DNA of 64,000 nt from Phycisphaerales bacterium (GCA_016710275.1 JADJXS010000001.1:434001-498000), one strand, 5' to 3'; positions 20,449 to 30,113 are shown, numbered from the stretch's first letter. The notes: generated by a model not told the origin, from the letters alone. Numbers and translations are program-made.

Positions 20449-20596
20449 GGGGGGGTTCCGGGAACAAGCGGGACGCAGCCCCCGCCCGGTCTGGCTTCCG
20501 GTCGAAGGGCCGGCGGTCGGGCCGGTGCCCGCGCGAGCAGCGGCGATGGGAAATGACGCGCCGACGCAACCGCCGGCGCGTCGCGGTGTTCGACTG

Positions 20597-20698
20597 CTAG
20601 TTCTGCTGCCGATTCTTCATGATGAACAGCACGATGATGACCACCACGAGCAAACCCACGACCACATAATAAATCGGGCTGCCGAACCAAGAATCCAT
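20597..20698 (-). CDS. 33-aa single-pass membrane protein
   Basis: ATG at 20698 preceded by AAGGAA about 9 nt upstream. The product is almost entirely one transmembrane helix (YYVVVGLLVVVIIVLFIMK) with a short polar tail (NRQQN). A longer in-frame start at 20815 is unlikely because its extra residues are not protein-like. It is upstream of gcvT on the same strand and downstream of the Nif3-like gene. Function unknown; small proteins of this type often modify membrane complexes. Confidence 0.6.
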   Translation of the reverse strand: MDSWFGSPIYYVVVGLLVVVIIVLFIMKNRQQN

Positions 20699-20880
20699 GA
20701 GTCGGTTCCTTATGCGTGTCCGCGCCGGACGCACCGCGCGATCAACCGCCATTCGGCGATCGGATCGCGAGGCAGTTTGAAGACGTAGTAAATCCGCCGT
20801 CATCGCATGTGTCAACCGTGGCGGGCGGGAGACGATCCTGTCGTCGGGCGCGAACAGGTAAGGAGCGGCTCGTCGGCCGT

Positions 20881-22209
20881 TCAGCGCCGCCGGCCCGGGG
20901 GCCGGCCCTTCGAGACCGGCGGATCAATCGGGTCGAAGGGGGATTTGTCAGCCCGCGATTCCCGAACCGCCGACCCCGGCAGATGCGTCCGCAACCAGCC
21001 CGCGAGCCGGCCGACGACGGGCCGCTCGCTCTCGTAATGTCCGATATGAACGGCGGTTGCGCCGCGCTTGAGCAACTCCAGCGCGTCGTGATGCTTGAAT
21101 TCGCCGGTGAGGTAGAGCGTTCGCGGATCAGTAAAGCGGGCGACGCCGAAGGAGCCGGCCGCCGCGGCCACCGCCTCAAATCGCCGATCGAGCGAACCCA
21201 CCACCCGCGCATTTCGCAGGTCCACGACCCGCCCAAGTTGCTGAATCAGCGATCGGCCGTCGGCGGGGTTGCGCAGCCGGCCGATTCGCCCCATGCCGAC
21301 CGCGCCCCGGCCGGCCACCCCGCGCAGCGGATAGATGTCGAAGGCCGGCTCTTCATATGGATGCACGGCGTGAAGCGCCCGCACGACCGCCGCCAGCGCC
21401 GCCGCCGGCACGACCATCTCGATGCGCAGCTCAGCCACCGCCTCGAACCGGCCGCGCCGGCCGATGCGCGGATTGGAGGATTCGTTGCCGCGAAAAGTGC
21501 CGACCCCCGCGGTCTCAAAACTGCATTCGTCATAATTGCCGATGCGCCCGGCGCCGGCGGCCGACAGCGCCGCGCGAAGCTCGGCCGCCTGATCCACTGG
21601 CACGAACACGGCCAGTTTGAACTGGCGACCGTCCTCGAACGCCGGTTCGATCGGCACTCGCTCCGCCACGTCGAAGGCGTCCAGCAGCAGGTCATTCGTT
21701 CCGCCGACGGCCGCATCCAGCGCCGTATGCACCGCCAGCAGCGCCGTTCGCGCCGCCAGCAGTTCGCACAGCGCCGACGTCGGGCAGGCCGCCGCGGCCG
21801 TGATCGAGCGAATGCCCTTGAAGATCGGCGGGTGATAGAGCACCAGCGCGTCGGCGCGCTCGCGCAGCGCCTCGGCGGCGACGGCGTCCGTGAGGTCGAT
21901 CGCGACCAGCACCCGCTGCACGCGCCGCGCCGCCTGCCCAGCCAGCAGGCCGACGTTGTCCCAATCTGCGGCGTGGCGCAGCGGCGCGAGCTGATCCAGC
22001 GCGGCGAGCAGGTCGGCGACGGTGGCCCGGCGGCGCGCGGCGCCTTTCCCGCCGCCTCGTCCTCCGGCGCTCGATCCGCGGCGCTTCGCGCTGCCGCCTC
22101 GCGCAGCGCTGCCGGTGCGGGCTGCGCGCGGCGATGCGCCCGGGAGCGGCGTCTGCGGGGGAGAGTCCGTCGCCGGCGCAGCGCGCCGCACGCGCGATTC
22201 GCGCGGCAT
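20881..22209 (-). CDS. Nif3-like dinuclear metal centre protein
   Basis: 442 aa from the ATG at 22209. An alternative ATG at 22467 overlaps the upstream gene by 14 bp and would add 86 residues of low complexity. The N-terminal 65 residues are basic and disordered. The Nif3/NGG1p-interacting domain follows with metal ligands in LVLYHPPIFKGIRS and LLAVHTALDAAVGGTND, a middle insert domain typical of long bacterial members (PYEEPAFDIYPL), and the C-terminal AVHIGHYESER. Proposed roles in the family (GTP cyclohydrolase-like or NAD/folate-related) are not settled. It is the third gene of a minus-strand unit with the glycosyltransferase and aminotransferase. Confidence 0.85.
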   Translation of the reverse strand: MPRESRVRRAAPATDSPPQTPLPGASPRAARTGSAARGGSAKRRGSSAGGRGGGKGAARRRATVADLLAALDQLAPLRHAADWDNVGLLAGQAARRVQRVLVAIDLTDAVAAEALRERADALVLYHPPIFKGIRSITAAAACPTSALCELLAARTALLAVHTALDAAVGGTNDLLLDAFDVAERVPIEPAFEDGRQFKLAVFVPVDQAAELRAALSAAGAGRIGNYDECSFETAGVGTFRGNESSNPRIGRRGRFEAVAELRIEMVVPAAALAAVVRALHAVHPYEEPAFDIYPLRGVAGRGAVGMGRIGRLRNPADGRSLIQQLGRVVDLRNARVVGSLDRRFEAVAAAAGSFGVARFTDPRTLYLTGEFKHHDALELLKRGATAVHIGHYESERPVVGRLAGWLRTHLPGSAVRESRADKSPFDPIDPPVSKGRPPGRRR

Positions 22210-22453
22210 GGTGCGATCCTGCGCCGCCTGCGGCCCCGTTGTCGCTTCGGGTGCACCTTGCGCGATCCGGCCGGTGGAGACGCCGTGGCGGTTCAACCCG
22301 CCCTTGGCGAGCAGGCTCTCCTCGGGGGCATCGGGCAGCCCCTGCGCACCGCCGCGCTGCACCACTTTGCGGGTCCAGCCGCGATCGTCGCTGCCGGGGC
22401 CGCGCGGCGCAGAGCCATCCGACACACCTCGGCCGATCCCCGCGTCCCAGCTT

Positions 22454-23338
22454 CTACCCCTGGGCATTGGCGCACTCCCTCCGCACGCATTCGCGATAGG
22501 CTTCGTGCAGGCGGCGCGTGATCTCGCCCGGCCGGCCGCTGCCGATCGCGTGTGAATCCAGCCGGATCACCGGCAGCAGTTCCATCATGCTGTTGGTGAC
22601 AAAGAGCTCGTCGGCCTCCAGCACATCCTCGATCTGCAGGCGCTCCTCGCGCGCTGCGATTCCCAGGATTCCGGCTAACTCCAGCACCGCAGCGCGGGTC
22701 ACCCCCGGCAGCACCGGCAGGTTCGTCGCCGGCGTTCGCAAGGCGCCCTCCTTCACCACGAACACGTTGCTGATCGCACCCTCGGCGACCTCGTTGTCGA
22801 TCGTCAGCCAGAGCGCCTCCATCGCGCCGACGGCGTGCGCCTCGCGAAGCGAGGCCAGCCGCGAAAAATAGCTCACGGTCTTGTGACCCGTGATGGGGTC
22901 AAACGGATTTTGCCGCCAGCGGCTGATCGTCATCCCGATGCCGCGGGCGTACAACTCGGGCGGATACAGTCCGTCGGTTGCGGCCGTCGCGAGTATTGTC
23001 AGGTCGGGGGTTTCGTGCTCCGACTGCCGCAGCGTGCCGGTGGTGACGGTCAGGCGGACCCGCGCATCGGACAGCTCGGTGGCGCTGACGACCTGCCGCA
23101 ACTGGTCATTCATGCGACCGATGTCCGGAATGCTGCTCCAGCCGAGCGTCCGGGCGGAATTCGCCAGCCGTTCCAGGTGCGGCCGAGCGCGAAAAACCCG
23201 CCCCTGGTAGGCGCGCATCGTCTCGAACAAGCCGACCCCCTGCAGCAACCCGGCGTCAAAGGCGCTGACCTGCGCCTGTTCGGGCTGCATCAGGCGGCCA
23301 TTGAGACTGACCCACTCCCGCACGGTTGCTCCTTTCAA
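22454..23338 (-). CDS. PLP-dependent class IV aminotransferase
   Basis: 294 aa, fold type IV. The catalytic lysine is in GHKTVSYFSRLASLREA near 155. The phosphate-binding segment LPVLPGVTRAAVLELA is near 220. The N-terminal VSAFDAGLLQGVGLFETMRA is characteristic of the IlvE/Dat/PabC family. The substrate cannot be told from sequence alone: branched-chain amino acids, D-amino acids or aminodeoxychorismate (lyase) are all possible. The short PabC-like N-terminus and missing IlvE insert make PabC or D-amino-acid aminotransferase somewhat likelier. The ATG at 23338 overlaps the glycosyltransferase stop by 4 bp, so they are coupled. Confidence 0.88.
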   Translation of the reverse strand: MKGATVREWVSLNGRLMQPEQAQVSAFDAGLLQGVGLFETMRAYQGRVFRARPHLERLANSARTLGWSSIPDIGRMNDQLRQVVSATELSDARVRLTVTTGTLRQSEHETPDLTILATAATDGLYPPELYARGIGMTISRWRQNPFDPITGHKTVSYFSRLASLREAHAVGAMEALWLTIDNEVAEGAISNVFVVKEGALRTPATNLPVLPGVTRAAVLELAGILGIAAREERLQIEDVLEADELFVTNSMMELLPVIRLDSHAIGSGRPGEITRRLHEAYRECVRRECANAQG

Positions 23339-24534
23339 TGACCAGCGGCGACGGGGCGCATGTCGCTCACAGGCGGCCCGAGGAAGGAGACCGCCGGTCC
23401 GCTATAGAGGCCGTTCCAGGCCGCGAGGGTGCGGACGGGATCGAAGCGGTCGCGGGCCAGCGCCGCACCGCGGGCGGTCCGTTCGCGGGCGGCGGCCGGA
23501 TTCTCCAGAACCTGTCGAAGCACGGTGGCGATGGCGCGCGGCTGCCACTGTTCCGCGGGCCACAGAATGTCACCGTGGTCGTCCAGATCCGCCACGGCGC
23601 GCCGATCCGCGACAATCGGCATGCCTGCGAGGAGCGCAGCGCTCAGGACGGCGTGGATGGCGGGCCGCGATCCGCCCAGCACCGCCGCATCGGCGATTCG
23701 CAGCAGCTCGGGCAGGGTCGCTTCTTCGCCGGAAAAGTGCGCGACGTGATCCTGCCGCGCCGCATCGACCAGCCGCAGCATGCGCCGCACTTCGCGATTT
23801 TCGCCGGGAATCACGACCCGCACGTCGTGATGCAGCTTTTGAAGCACCAGCACGGCCCAGCAGCCCAGCAGCGATTCCTCCTCACGGTCGATCGGCGGCA
23901 AAAGCAGCACCGCCCGCGTCCGCGGCTCCAACCCGATGCGCCGGCGAATCTGCTCCGGGGCGGCGATCGGCGGTTCGGAAATGACGCCCGGCACAATCAC
24001 CAGGCGCTCGGGCGCGACCCATATGCGGCGCAGGCGCTCGGCGGCGTCGGGGCATTCGCAGACGTAAGTCGGGGGATAGAACCATCCGCGGTCGGCGGCG
24101 CGGGTGATGAGCAGCGGAGCGGCAATCGCCGCTTCGGCCTCGACGAGCAGCGGCGTCGGCCGCAGGGCGAGCCGTTCGCCGGGGTCGGGGCGGAAGCGCG
24201 CGAGCGGCCCGCGCTCGACGCAGGCGCGCAGCGCCGCCTGGCTCCAGGCGTGGACGGCGCGGGGGCGGAGGCGCGTCATCAGCCGGGCGAGGTCGGTTGA
24301 GCAATCGCCAAGGGTGCTGCATAGCCGGACGCCGCGAACGCCGAGTTGCTCGAGCAGGCGCGGCGGCGGATCGCCGGCGCGGGGCGCGCGCGGGATTTCG
24401 GCGAATGCGTGCCGCGGGTCGGTCTGGCGGGCCAGCAGCGGCGCGAGGCTGCGCAGGCGCTCCATCGCGCGCGGCGGGAGGTCGGCGCTGACCAGGTGCA
24501 GGATGCACGCGGCGGGCTGCGGGTTCGGGTCCAT
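23335..24534 (-). CDS. Putative GT-B glycosyltransferase
   Basis: 399 aa from the ATG at 24534; the 20 residues before it in the same frame are unlikely to be translated. The C-terminal half resembles family 1/4 (GT-B) enzymes: ERLVIVPGVI, a nucleotide-binding-like segment VRVVIPGENREVRRM, the loop VLSAALLAGMPIVADRRAVA and HGDILWPAEQWQPRAIATVL. The N-terminal half has CILHLVSADLPPRAMERL, typical of a first Rossmann domain. The sugar donor and acceptor are unknown. It is the first gene of the unit with the aminotransferase and Nif3-like genes, divergent from queF with 68 bp between them. Confidence 0.7.
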   Translation of the reverse strand: MDPNPQPAACILHLVSADLPPRAMERLRSLAPLLARQTDPRHAFAEIPRAPRAGDPPPRLLEQLGVRGVRLCSTLGDCSTDLARLMTRLRPRAVHAWSQAALRACVERGPLARFRPDPGERLALRPTPLLVEAEAAIAAPLLITRAADRGWFYPPTYVCECPDAAERLRRIWVAPERLVIVPGVISEPPIAAPEQIRRRIGLEPRTRAVLLLPPIDREEESLLGCWAVLVLQKLHHDVRVVIPGENREVRRMLRLVDAARQDHVAHFSGEEATLPELLRIADAAVLGGSRPAIHAVLSAALLAGMPIVADRRAVADLDDHGDILWPAEQWQPRAIATVLRQVLENPAAARERTARGAALARDRFDPVRTLAAWNGLYSGPAVSFLGPPVSDMRPVAAGH

Positions 24535-24602
24535 CAGTGGGGATTGTGAGCGCCCGGCGCGACGCGGGCAACGGAAGCCGCCGCGGCGGTACACTGGGCC
24601 GC

Positions 24603-24992
24603 ATGGCCAGAAACACCAACAGGAACACCAAACTGAAGCGCGGCCGGTTCGGGCTGGATGTGTTTCCGAACCCGGCGCCGGGTCGCGATTATGTGATCCG
24701 GCACGTCGCGCCGGAATTCACCAGCCGCTGCCCGCAGACGGGTCAGCCGGATTTCGGCACGGTGATCATCGAGTACACGCCGGACCGGCTTTGCGTGGAG
24801 CTCAAGAGCCTGAAGCTGTATTTGCAGGCGTTTCGGGAACAGGGGATTTTTTACGAGGCGCTGACCAACCGGCTGCTGGATGAGTTGGTGGCGGTGCTGG
24901 CGCCGCGCACGCTGCGCGTGACGACGGACTGGCGACCGCGCGGGGGGATGAGCAGCGTGGTGATCGCGGAGCATCCGGGGGCGGAGGGATGA
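24603..24992 (+). CDS. queF: NADPH-dependent 7-cyano-7-deazaguanine reductase
   Basis: 129 aa, the short unimodular QueF type. Reduces preQ0 to preQ1 in queuosine biosynthesis for tRNA modification. Seen: the catalytic Cys in FTSRCPQTGQPDFGTVII, with the conserved Asp right after QP, and the NADPH-binding LKSLKLYLQAFREQGIFYEA helix. Other queuosine genes are not in the window. The ATG at 24603 lies 68 bp from the divergent glycosyltransferase start, so the two share a promoter region. Confidence 0.95.
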   Translation: MARNTNRNTKLKRGRFGLDVFPNPAPGRDYVIRHVAPEFTSRCPQTGQPDFGTVIIEYTPDRLCVELKSLKLYLQAFREQGIFYEALTNRLLDELVAVLAPRTLRVTTDWRPRGGMSSVVIAEHPGAEG

Positions 24993-25105
24993 GCTCCGGT
25001 GTTGGGGGGGGCAACCGCCCGAGGCCGGTCCCGATGGAATCATGCCGGTGTCTTTTTCGCAGTGCGCTTGTAGCAGTCGTAGTCAGGACCATGTAGAGGT
25101 TACTA

Positions 25106-27222
25106 TCAGAAATCGTCCGCCGAGATCGGGTCCGTTTCTAGGTTCCCGTGCCGTTGAAGTATCAGCTCTATCGTGTAACCGGTATAGCCCTCGAACGTCA
25201 TCGTGAAATCGAATCGTTCATCGCATCGCGAATACGAGGCTTCTTCACCAAAGTCGAAGGTTGGCCCGTACCAAGAGCTCCCGGCCGCATACTTGATTTC
25301 GTAGGAGCCCACGGGCACGAATGTCTTGAACGGTTCGCCACCTCGAATGAACGCGGTGAGTATCTCGCGCTTGCTCGTCCAATCTTGGACCTTGACGTAG
25401 TAGTTGCTGCCCAGGCGTGTCTTGATTGTCAGCGGCGCCACGCCGTCAACGTAGAATCCGCGTGACAAGACACCCGTTACTAACCGGGACATATATTATT
25501 TGACATTTCGTGGTTTTGTGATATACTTCATGCATGAGCCAACTCGATACACGCAAGCTGTCGCCGCAGGTGCAGGAAGAGATTCGGGTTCGGGTGGTGA
25601 AGGCGATCCGCGCGGGCATGAGGAAATCGGCCGCGGCGCGGACGTTTGGCATTTCGCGGACCTCCATCGACACCTGGCTGGCGAAGGTGGAGTGCGGCAA
25701 CATCACGTCGTTGCGTTCGAAGAAGCGCGGACGGCCCCCCGAACCGCGTCTGGCATCCCATCAGGCCGCCGCGATCGTCAGGCAAATCACCGATCGCACG
25801 CCCGACCAGCTCAAGCTGCCGTTTGCGCTCTGGACGCGCGAGGCGGTCCGCGATCTGATCGCGCAGCGCACCGGCCTGCAGGTGTCGGTGCGAACCGCCG
25901 GCCGTTACCTGAAGCGGCTGGGGCTTCACGCCACAGAAGCCGCTGCGACGCGCTTACGAGCGCGATCCGGCGGCCGTGGAGCCGCTGGAAGCGCGAGGAG
26001 TATCCGGCGATCGCCAGGCGGGCCAGGGCCGAACATGCCGAGATTCACTGGGCCGATCAACTCGGGCGCGCAGCGACCATCAGGCCGGGCGCAGCTACGG
26101 TCGGCGCGGCCGGACGCCGGTGATTCCGGGAACAGGCCAGCGCTTTCCGAGCGAACATGATGTCCAGCATCACCAACCGGGGACATCTGTGCTTCCTGGT
26201 CTTCGACGGCTCATTCAATGCCGAGGTCTTCATCCGCTTCTGCCTGGCGGCTGCTGCGTCAGCGACGGCGCCGAATCTTCCTGATCGTGGACGGTCACCC
26301 GGTGCATCGCTCCGCCGCGGTGCGCGACTGGCTGCAGGCCAACCGCCGCCGCATCCGCATGTTCTTCCTGCCGGGCTACAGCCCCGAACTCAACCCCGAC
26401 GAATATCTGAACAACGATGTCAAGACCAACGCCATCGGCCGCCAGCGACCCGCAACCAAAGACGAACTGATCCTCAACCTCGAACTGTACCTCCGCGACA
26501 CACAGCGGAGACCCCACATCGTCCGCAACTACTTCAAAGCCGAACCCATCCAATACGCCGCGGGGTAATACATGTTCAACATTTAGTGGCCGGGGTAATA
26601 GTGGAAGCGCTTCGGCTTGTTTGCTCATCAACTTCTGCACCAGCGTCTCGATGGCAAACGAATCTACGACGCTCTCGGCCCGCTCGATGCGCTTCCGCAC
26701 GAATGATCGAACGCGCTCTTCGCGTGTCGGCATCGATACTGCGTACCGCTCCTCGGAACGCGGTGGCTGCGGAGCCCGCCGATTCGAGGATCCGGTCGTT
26801 CCTTTGTCGGCATTCGCGACGATGATGCACACGACGGCAAGCACGCTAGTAGCGGCAAGCCAAGCCAGACCACTCCGCCGCAGAGACCTCTGCGTCGGCG
26901 TATGCTGCCGAGTCGCGCCGGCTCTCGACCGTAGCGACTCCAGTTGCGACCGTACGGCTGACGGCAATGTATCGAAGTCGCTGCAATCTGAGGTCGCCCA
27001 GTTTGGAGCCCGCGATAGCCCTAGATTTGCGCGAAGTTGACCAATCCGGCTGACCACTGCATGAGTCCGGTCGTAGACTTCCTTTCTTGTTGGGTTAAGG
27101 AGAATCTGGCGGGCCACTCTTGCAGTTGCCGGCCTGTTCTTCATTGTCATTATCGCGTGCTCGATTGCGCCGGCATCCCCAGTCGGGCCAGCGAGCCCAA
27201 TCGCTTTGTATAAGTCCTTCAT
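25106..27222 (-). pseudogene. J-domain-operon membrane protein gene split by IS630 copy 3
   Basis: N-terminal part 26599-27222, C-terminal part 25106-25477. Removing IS630 and one TA gives a single 331-aa frame (junction ...EALPLTGVLSRG...). The start ATG at 27222 overlaps the stop of the upstream J-domain gene by 4 bp. The N-terminal third is helical (YKAIGLAGPTGDAGAIEHAI), then a transmembrane helix (LAWLAATSVLAVVCIIVAN at about 120-138). The C-terminal 120 residues form a beta-rich domain (NYYVKVQDW, FIRGGEPFKTFVPVGSYEIK, SSWYGPTFDFGEEASYSRCD). I recall this domain from uncharacterised bacterial proteins but cannot name it. The gene is disrupted here; its pairing with a TerB/J-domain protein suggests a membrane-stress or phage-related role (inference). 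Confidence 0.8.
25480..26598 (+). mobile_element. IS630-family element, copy 3 (transposase frameshifted)
   Basis: An 1119-bp copy flanked by TA at 25478-25479 and 26599-26600. The transposase spans 25534-26568 but carries indels relative to the intact copy 1: an extra G near 25918, an extra C near 25982, a shifted GC run near 26065 and extra bases near 26243. Both halves can be aligned with the 343-aa protein. It interrupts the gene at 25106-27222. Confidence 0.9.
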
Positions 27223-27965
27223 GTGGTCGTCAGCCTCTCGTACGCCTGCTGAATTCGCCGAAAGCTCACATGTGCGGCCTTCACAGCCTCAGGTCCCAGC
27301 GAGGAAAAGCGGTCTGGATGATGTACCTTCGCCATCCGGCGATACGCAGCGCGAACATCGTCAGTGTTTGCGGTTTCATCGAGTCCTAAGGCCGCCAAAT
27401 CCCGGAGCCGTTGCAAGTCCGGCACACTTCCACCTCCGGCCTGACTGTTTCCGCCGGCACCGGTTGTGCTGGAACCGCCGGCTCGCTCGTGCGATCGCCC
27501 TTGCCATCGACCCTCTCGCTCCTCCCACCATTCCACGGTGCTCGGGTCGGCAGGTGGCGGAAATGGATGTCCGGTCATCTCTTGAAAAAGCGCGTCTAGG
27601 TCGGAGGGAGAATGTTGGAGCAAGTCAGCTGCGAACCGCACAATATGGCCTTCCCCGGTCGTAAGATAGCCATCCTCGAGTGCGACAACTAACGCCATTT
27701 GCAGCATGAGCCGTCGGCTCTCAGCGCGGATCTCGCGCAAGACCTCACAGGCGAGCTGCAAATCAGCGATGTCCCCGCGCCGCGCCAGAACAATCAGAGG
27801 GTCCAAGGCTGATTCGCTCTTTCCGGCCGACGCGATTGATCGAAGGGCGTCTACCTCTTCGTCGGACGCGTCGCCGTCGGACGTCGCGATCCACGATAGC
27901 AGCAGCATCATGGCTGCAGCAATCGGGTTCTCAGCGCGAACCAATATATCAGCAAACGTTGACAC
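27219..27965 (-). CDS. TerB-like / DnaJ J-domain protein
   Basis: 248 aa from a GTG start at 27965. Residues about 5-130 form an all-helical TerB-like module (AAAMMLLLSWIATSDGDASD, then LEDGYLTTGEGHIVRFAADL). A Gly/Ser linker follows (about 155-185). The C-terminal J domain (about 188-248) contains the HPD motif in YRRMAKVHHPDRFSSL, needed to stimulate an Hsp70 ATPase. TerB-J fusions resemble DjlA-type membrane-associated cochaperones, but no transmembrane helix is obvious here. The start of the split partner gene overlaps the stop by 4 bp, so the two form a coupled pair. Confidence 0.82.
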   Translation of the reverse strand: MSTFADILVRAENPIAAAMMLLLSWIATSDGDASDEEVDALRSIASAGKSESALDPLIVLARRGDIADLQLACEVLREIRAESRRLMLQMALVVALEDGYLTTGEGHIVRFAADLLQHSPSDLDALFQEMTGHPFPPPADPSTVEWWEEREGRWQGRSHERAGGSSTTGAGGNSQAGGGSVPDLQRLRDLAALGLDETANTDDVRAAYRRMAKVHHPDRFSSLGPEAVKAAHVSFRRIQQAYERLTTT

Positions 27966-28032
27966 CGCCGATCCTTGTTTGTGAGAAGATCAGTATCCCA
28001 TATGAATGGGCATGCTATCAATAGCCAGGCGC

Positions 28033-28057
28033 CACGCCGACGGCTTTGCGTCGGCAT
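28033..28057 (+). repeat. R2 palindrome (solo)
   Basis: CACGCCGACGGCTTTGCGTC followed by GGCAT: an R2 unit in the gap between the J-domain gene and dinG. Downstream, 28098-28154 contains GC-rich arms (GTGCGTTCAGGC and GGCCGCAC) that may be a degenerate R4. Confidence 0.7.
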
Positions 28058-28154
28058 CCTCTTCCAAGTGCGCTTCAATAGGCTCCCAATAGGAACCGTG
28101 CGTTCAGGCCCCCGGCGTCCGCCCCCCGCCTCAACCGGCCGGTCGCGGCCGCAC

Positions 28155-30113
28155 TCACCACGCGCGGCGCTGAACCTCAACCCGGCAGGCCGGCAGGCTG
28201 CCCAGAAAGCGCCGGCCATAAGTCTTGGTCACCACCCGCGGATCGAGAATCACAACCGTTCCGCGGTCGCTGCGGCTGCGGATCAGCCGCCCGAACCCCT
28301 GCCGCAGTTTCAGAATCGCCTCCGGCAACTGGTAATCATTGAACGGGTTTCCGCCGGTGCGGCGGATGCGCTCGATCCGCGCTTCGACGACCGGGCGATC
28401 CGGCACCGCGAAGGGCAGCTTGACGATGATGACGTTGCTGAGCGCCTCGCCGACGACATCCACCCCCTGCCAGAAGCTGTCCGTCCCGAAAATCGCGCAG
28501 CGCGGCGTCTCGCGAAAGACCTCGAGCATCCGCGAGCGCGGCAGCGCTTCCCCCTGCGCCAGCAGCGTGAACCCGTCCGCCGACAGATCATCCCGCACCG
28601 GGCCGACGACGCGCTGCAGGCCGTCGTAACTGGTGAACAGCACGAACGCGCGGCCGTCGCTCTCGCGCAGCCAGTGCGTCACGGCCCGCGCCGCCGCCTC
28701 ATGAAACGCCGCCCCATCCGAGGGATCGGGCATCCCGGCCTCGACGTGCAGCGTGACCTGCGTGGCGTAGTCAAAAGGGGAGCCCAGCTGCAGCGTGCGA
28801 GGCGCCGGTGCGCCGAGCCGATCAACGATGAAATCGAAGGAGCCGTCGTCCGCCGCCAGCGTCGCGCTGGTCAGAACGACGCTCTTGACCCGATCGAAAA
28901 GCTGCGACCGCAGAAACCCGCCCACGTCCAGCGGCGAGGCCGCCAGCGTCACCCGCCGCGAGCGCGAGTCGCCCGGCTCGACCCAGTAGACGTGATCCTC
29001 GTATTGCTGGCCGAGCAGGCGCTCGACGGCGTCCGCCGTGGCCCCGGCGCGATCGACCGCCGCCCCCAGCTCGTGCTGGTCCTCCTCGCGCGGCAGCGAT
29101 TTGCGCAGCGGCGCGAGCGCCTCGACCATCTCGCGCAGCGCCGCAGAGAGCCGGTTGGGAACGGGGTTCGCGCGGATCAGCCGACCGTTGGAGCGCCCCT
29201 GGCTCTTCTGCCAGGCGTACACGCCGTTGAAAAACTCGGCCGCCGCGGAGCTGGCGTGCAGGACCGCGCGGCGATGCTCGGAATCGCCGAGTTCCGACAG
29301 CAGCCCCTTGCCGGTCTGATCGTTGAACAGCCCGCCCAGCAGGTGCGTCACCTGCTGGTTGCTGACGCTGACGCCGATGCTGTCCGCCGCGACTGATTCG
29401 AGCGTGTGCGCCTCATCGACGATGACCAGGTCGTGATCGGGCAGCACGGCGGCGTTGTCCCGCCGCAGCACGAGGTCGGCCAGCAGCATGGCGTGGTTGA
29501 CGACCAGCAGCTCAGCGGCCTCGGCCCGCCGGCGGGCGCGCTGATAGAAGCACTGCGAATAGGTCGGGCAGCGCCGGCCGAGGCAGTTGTTGTGTTCGCT
29601 GCGCACCTTCTCCCAGACCTCGAAGGGCGGCGGCTCCGGCAGGTCGGAGAGGGAGCCGTCCTGCGTCCGATAAGCCCAGTCCTCGATGCGGTGCAGCACC
29701 GGCAGCAGCCGGCCGGGGCCGAACAGCGTCTGCTGGCGGCGGCTGGCCTGCGTCAGTCGCCGCAGGCCGAGGTAGTTGGTCCGCCCCTTCACCAGCTCGG
29801 CCCGGAAATCCGCCTCCAGCGCGTTCTGCAGGAAGGGGATGTCCTTGTGGATGATCTGTTCCTGCAGGGCGATCGTGTGCGTGCTGATCACGACCCGCCG
29901 CTTGTTTCGCAGCACCTGGTCGATGGCCGGCAGCAGGTAGGCGAAGGTTTTGCCGACGCCCGTGCCGGCCTCGACGGCGATGTGTGCCCCGTCCTCAAAG
30001 GCGGAGGCGACCGCCTCGGCCATCTCGCGCTGCGGCGGACGGATTTCGAAGCCGCGCAGCGCCCGCGCCACCCGCCCCGAATCCCCCAGCCAGTTCGCAA
30101 TCGCCGTGGTCAC
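28155..30113 (-). CDS. dinG: DinG/YoaA-type XPD-family DNA helicase
   Basis: 652 aa, a superfamily 2 helicase that unwinds 5'-tailed DNA or R-loops during repair. Walker A EAGTGVGKTFAYLLPA is near 48, DEAH box LVIVDEAHTLESVA near 232, motif III/IV SVVLTSATLA near 410, and motif VI LRQGFGRLIRSRSDRGTV near 615. The iron-sulfur region keeps three Cys in CLGRRCPTYSQCF with the E. coli DinG spacing, but the usual first Cys (NYLCLRR in the family) is Gly in NYLGLRR, so the cluster may be missing or have another ligand. Flanked by repeat blocks on both sides. Confidence 0.9.
   Translation of the reverse strand: MTTAIANWLGDSGRVARALRGFEIRPPQREMAEAVASAFEDGAHIAVEAGTGVGKTFAYLLPAIDQVLRNKRRVVISTHTIALQEQIIHKDIPFLQNALEADFRAELVKGRTNYLGLRRLTQASRRQQTLFGPGRLLPVLHRIEDWAYRTQDGSLSDLPEPPPFEVWEKVRSEHNNCLGRRCPTYSQCFYQRARRRAEAAELLVVNHAMLLADLVLRRDNAAVLPDHDLVIVDEAHTLESVAADSIGVSVSNQQVTHLLGGLFNDQTGKGLLSELGDSEHRRAVLHASSAAAEFFNGVYAWQKSQGRSNGRLIRANPVPNRLSAALREMVEALAPLRKSLPREEDQHELGAAVDRAGATADAVERLLGQQYEDHVYWVEPGDSRSRRVTLAASPLDVGGFLRSQLFDRVKSVVLTSATLAADDGSFDFIVDRLGAPAPRTLQLGSPFDYATQVTLHVEAGMPDPSDGAAFHEAAARAVTHWLRESDGRAFVLFTSYDGLQRVVGPVRDDLSADGFTLLAQGEALPRSRMLEVFRETPRCAIFGTDSFWQGVDVVGEALSNVIIVKLPFAVPDRPVVEARIERIRRTGGNPFNDYQLPEAILKLRQGFGRLIRSRSDRGTVVILDPRVVTKTYGRRFLGSLPACRVEVQRRAW

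Noticed and set aside
22210..22467. N-terminal extension of the Nif3-like protein
   Set aside because: 86 residues of low complexity without homology features. Mentioned as an alternative start only.
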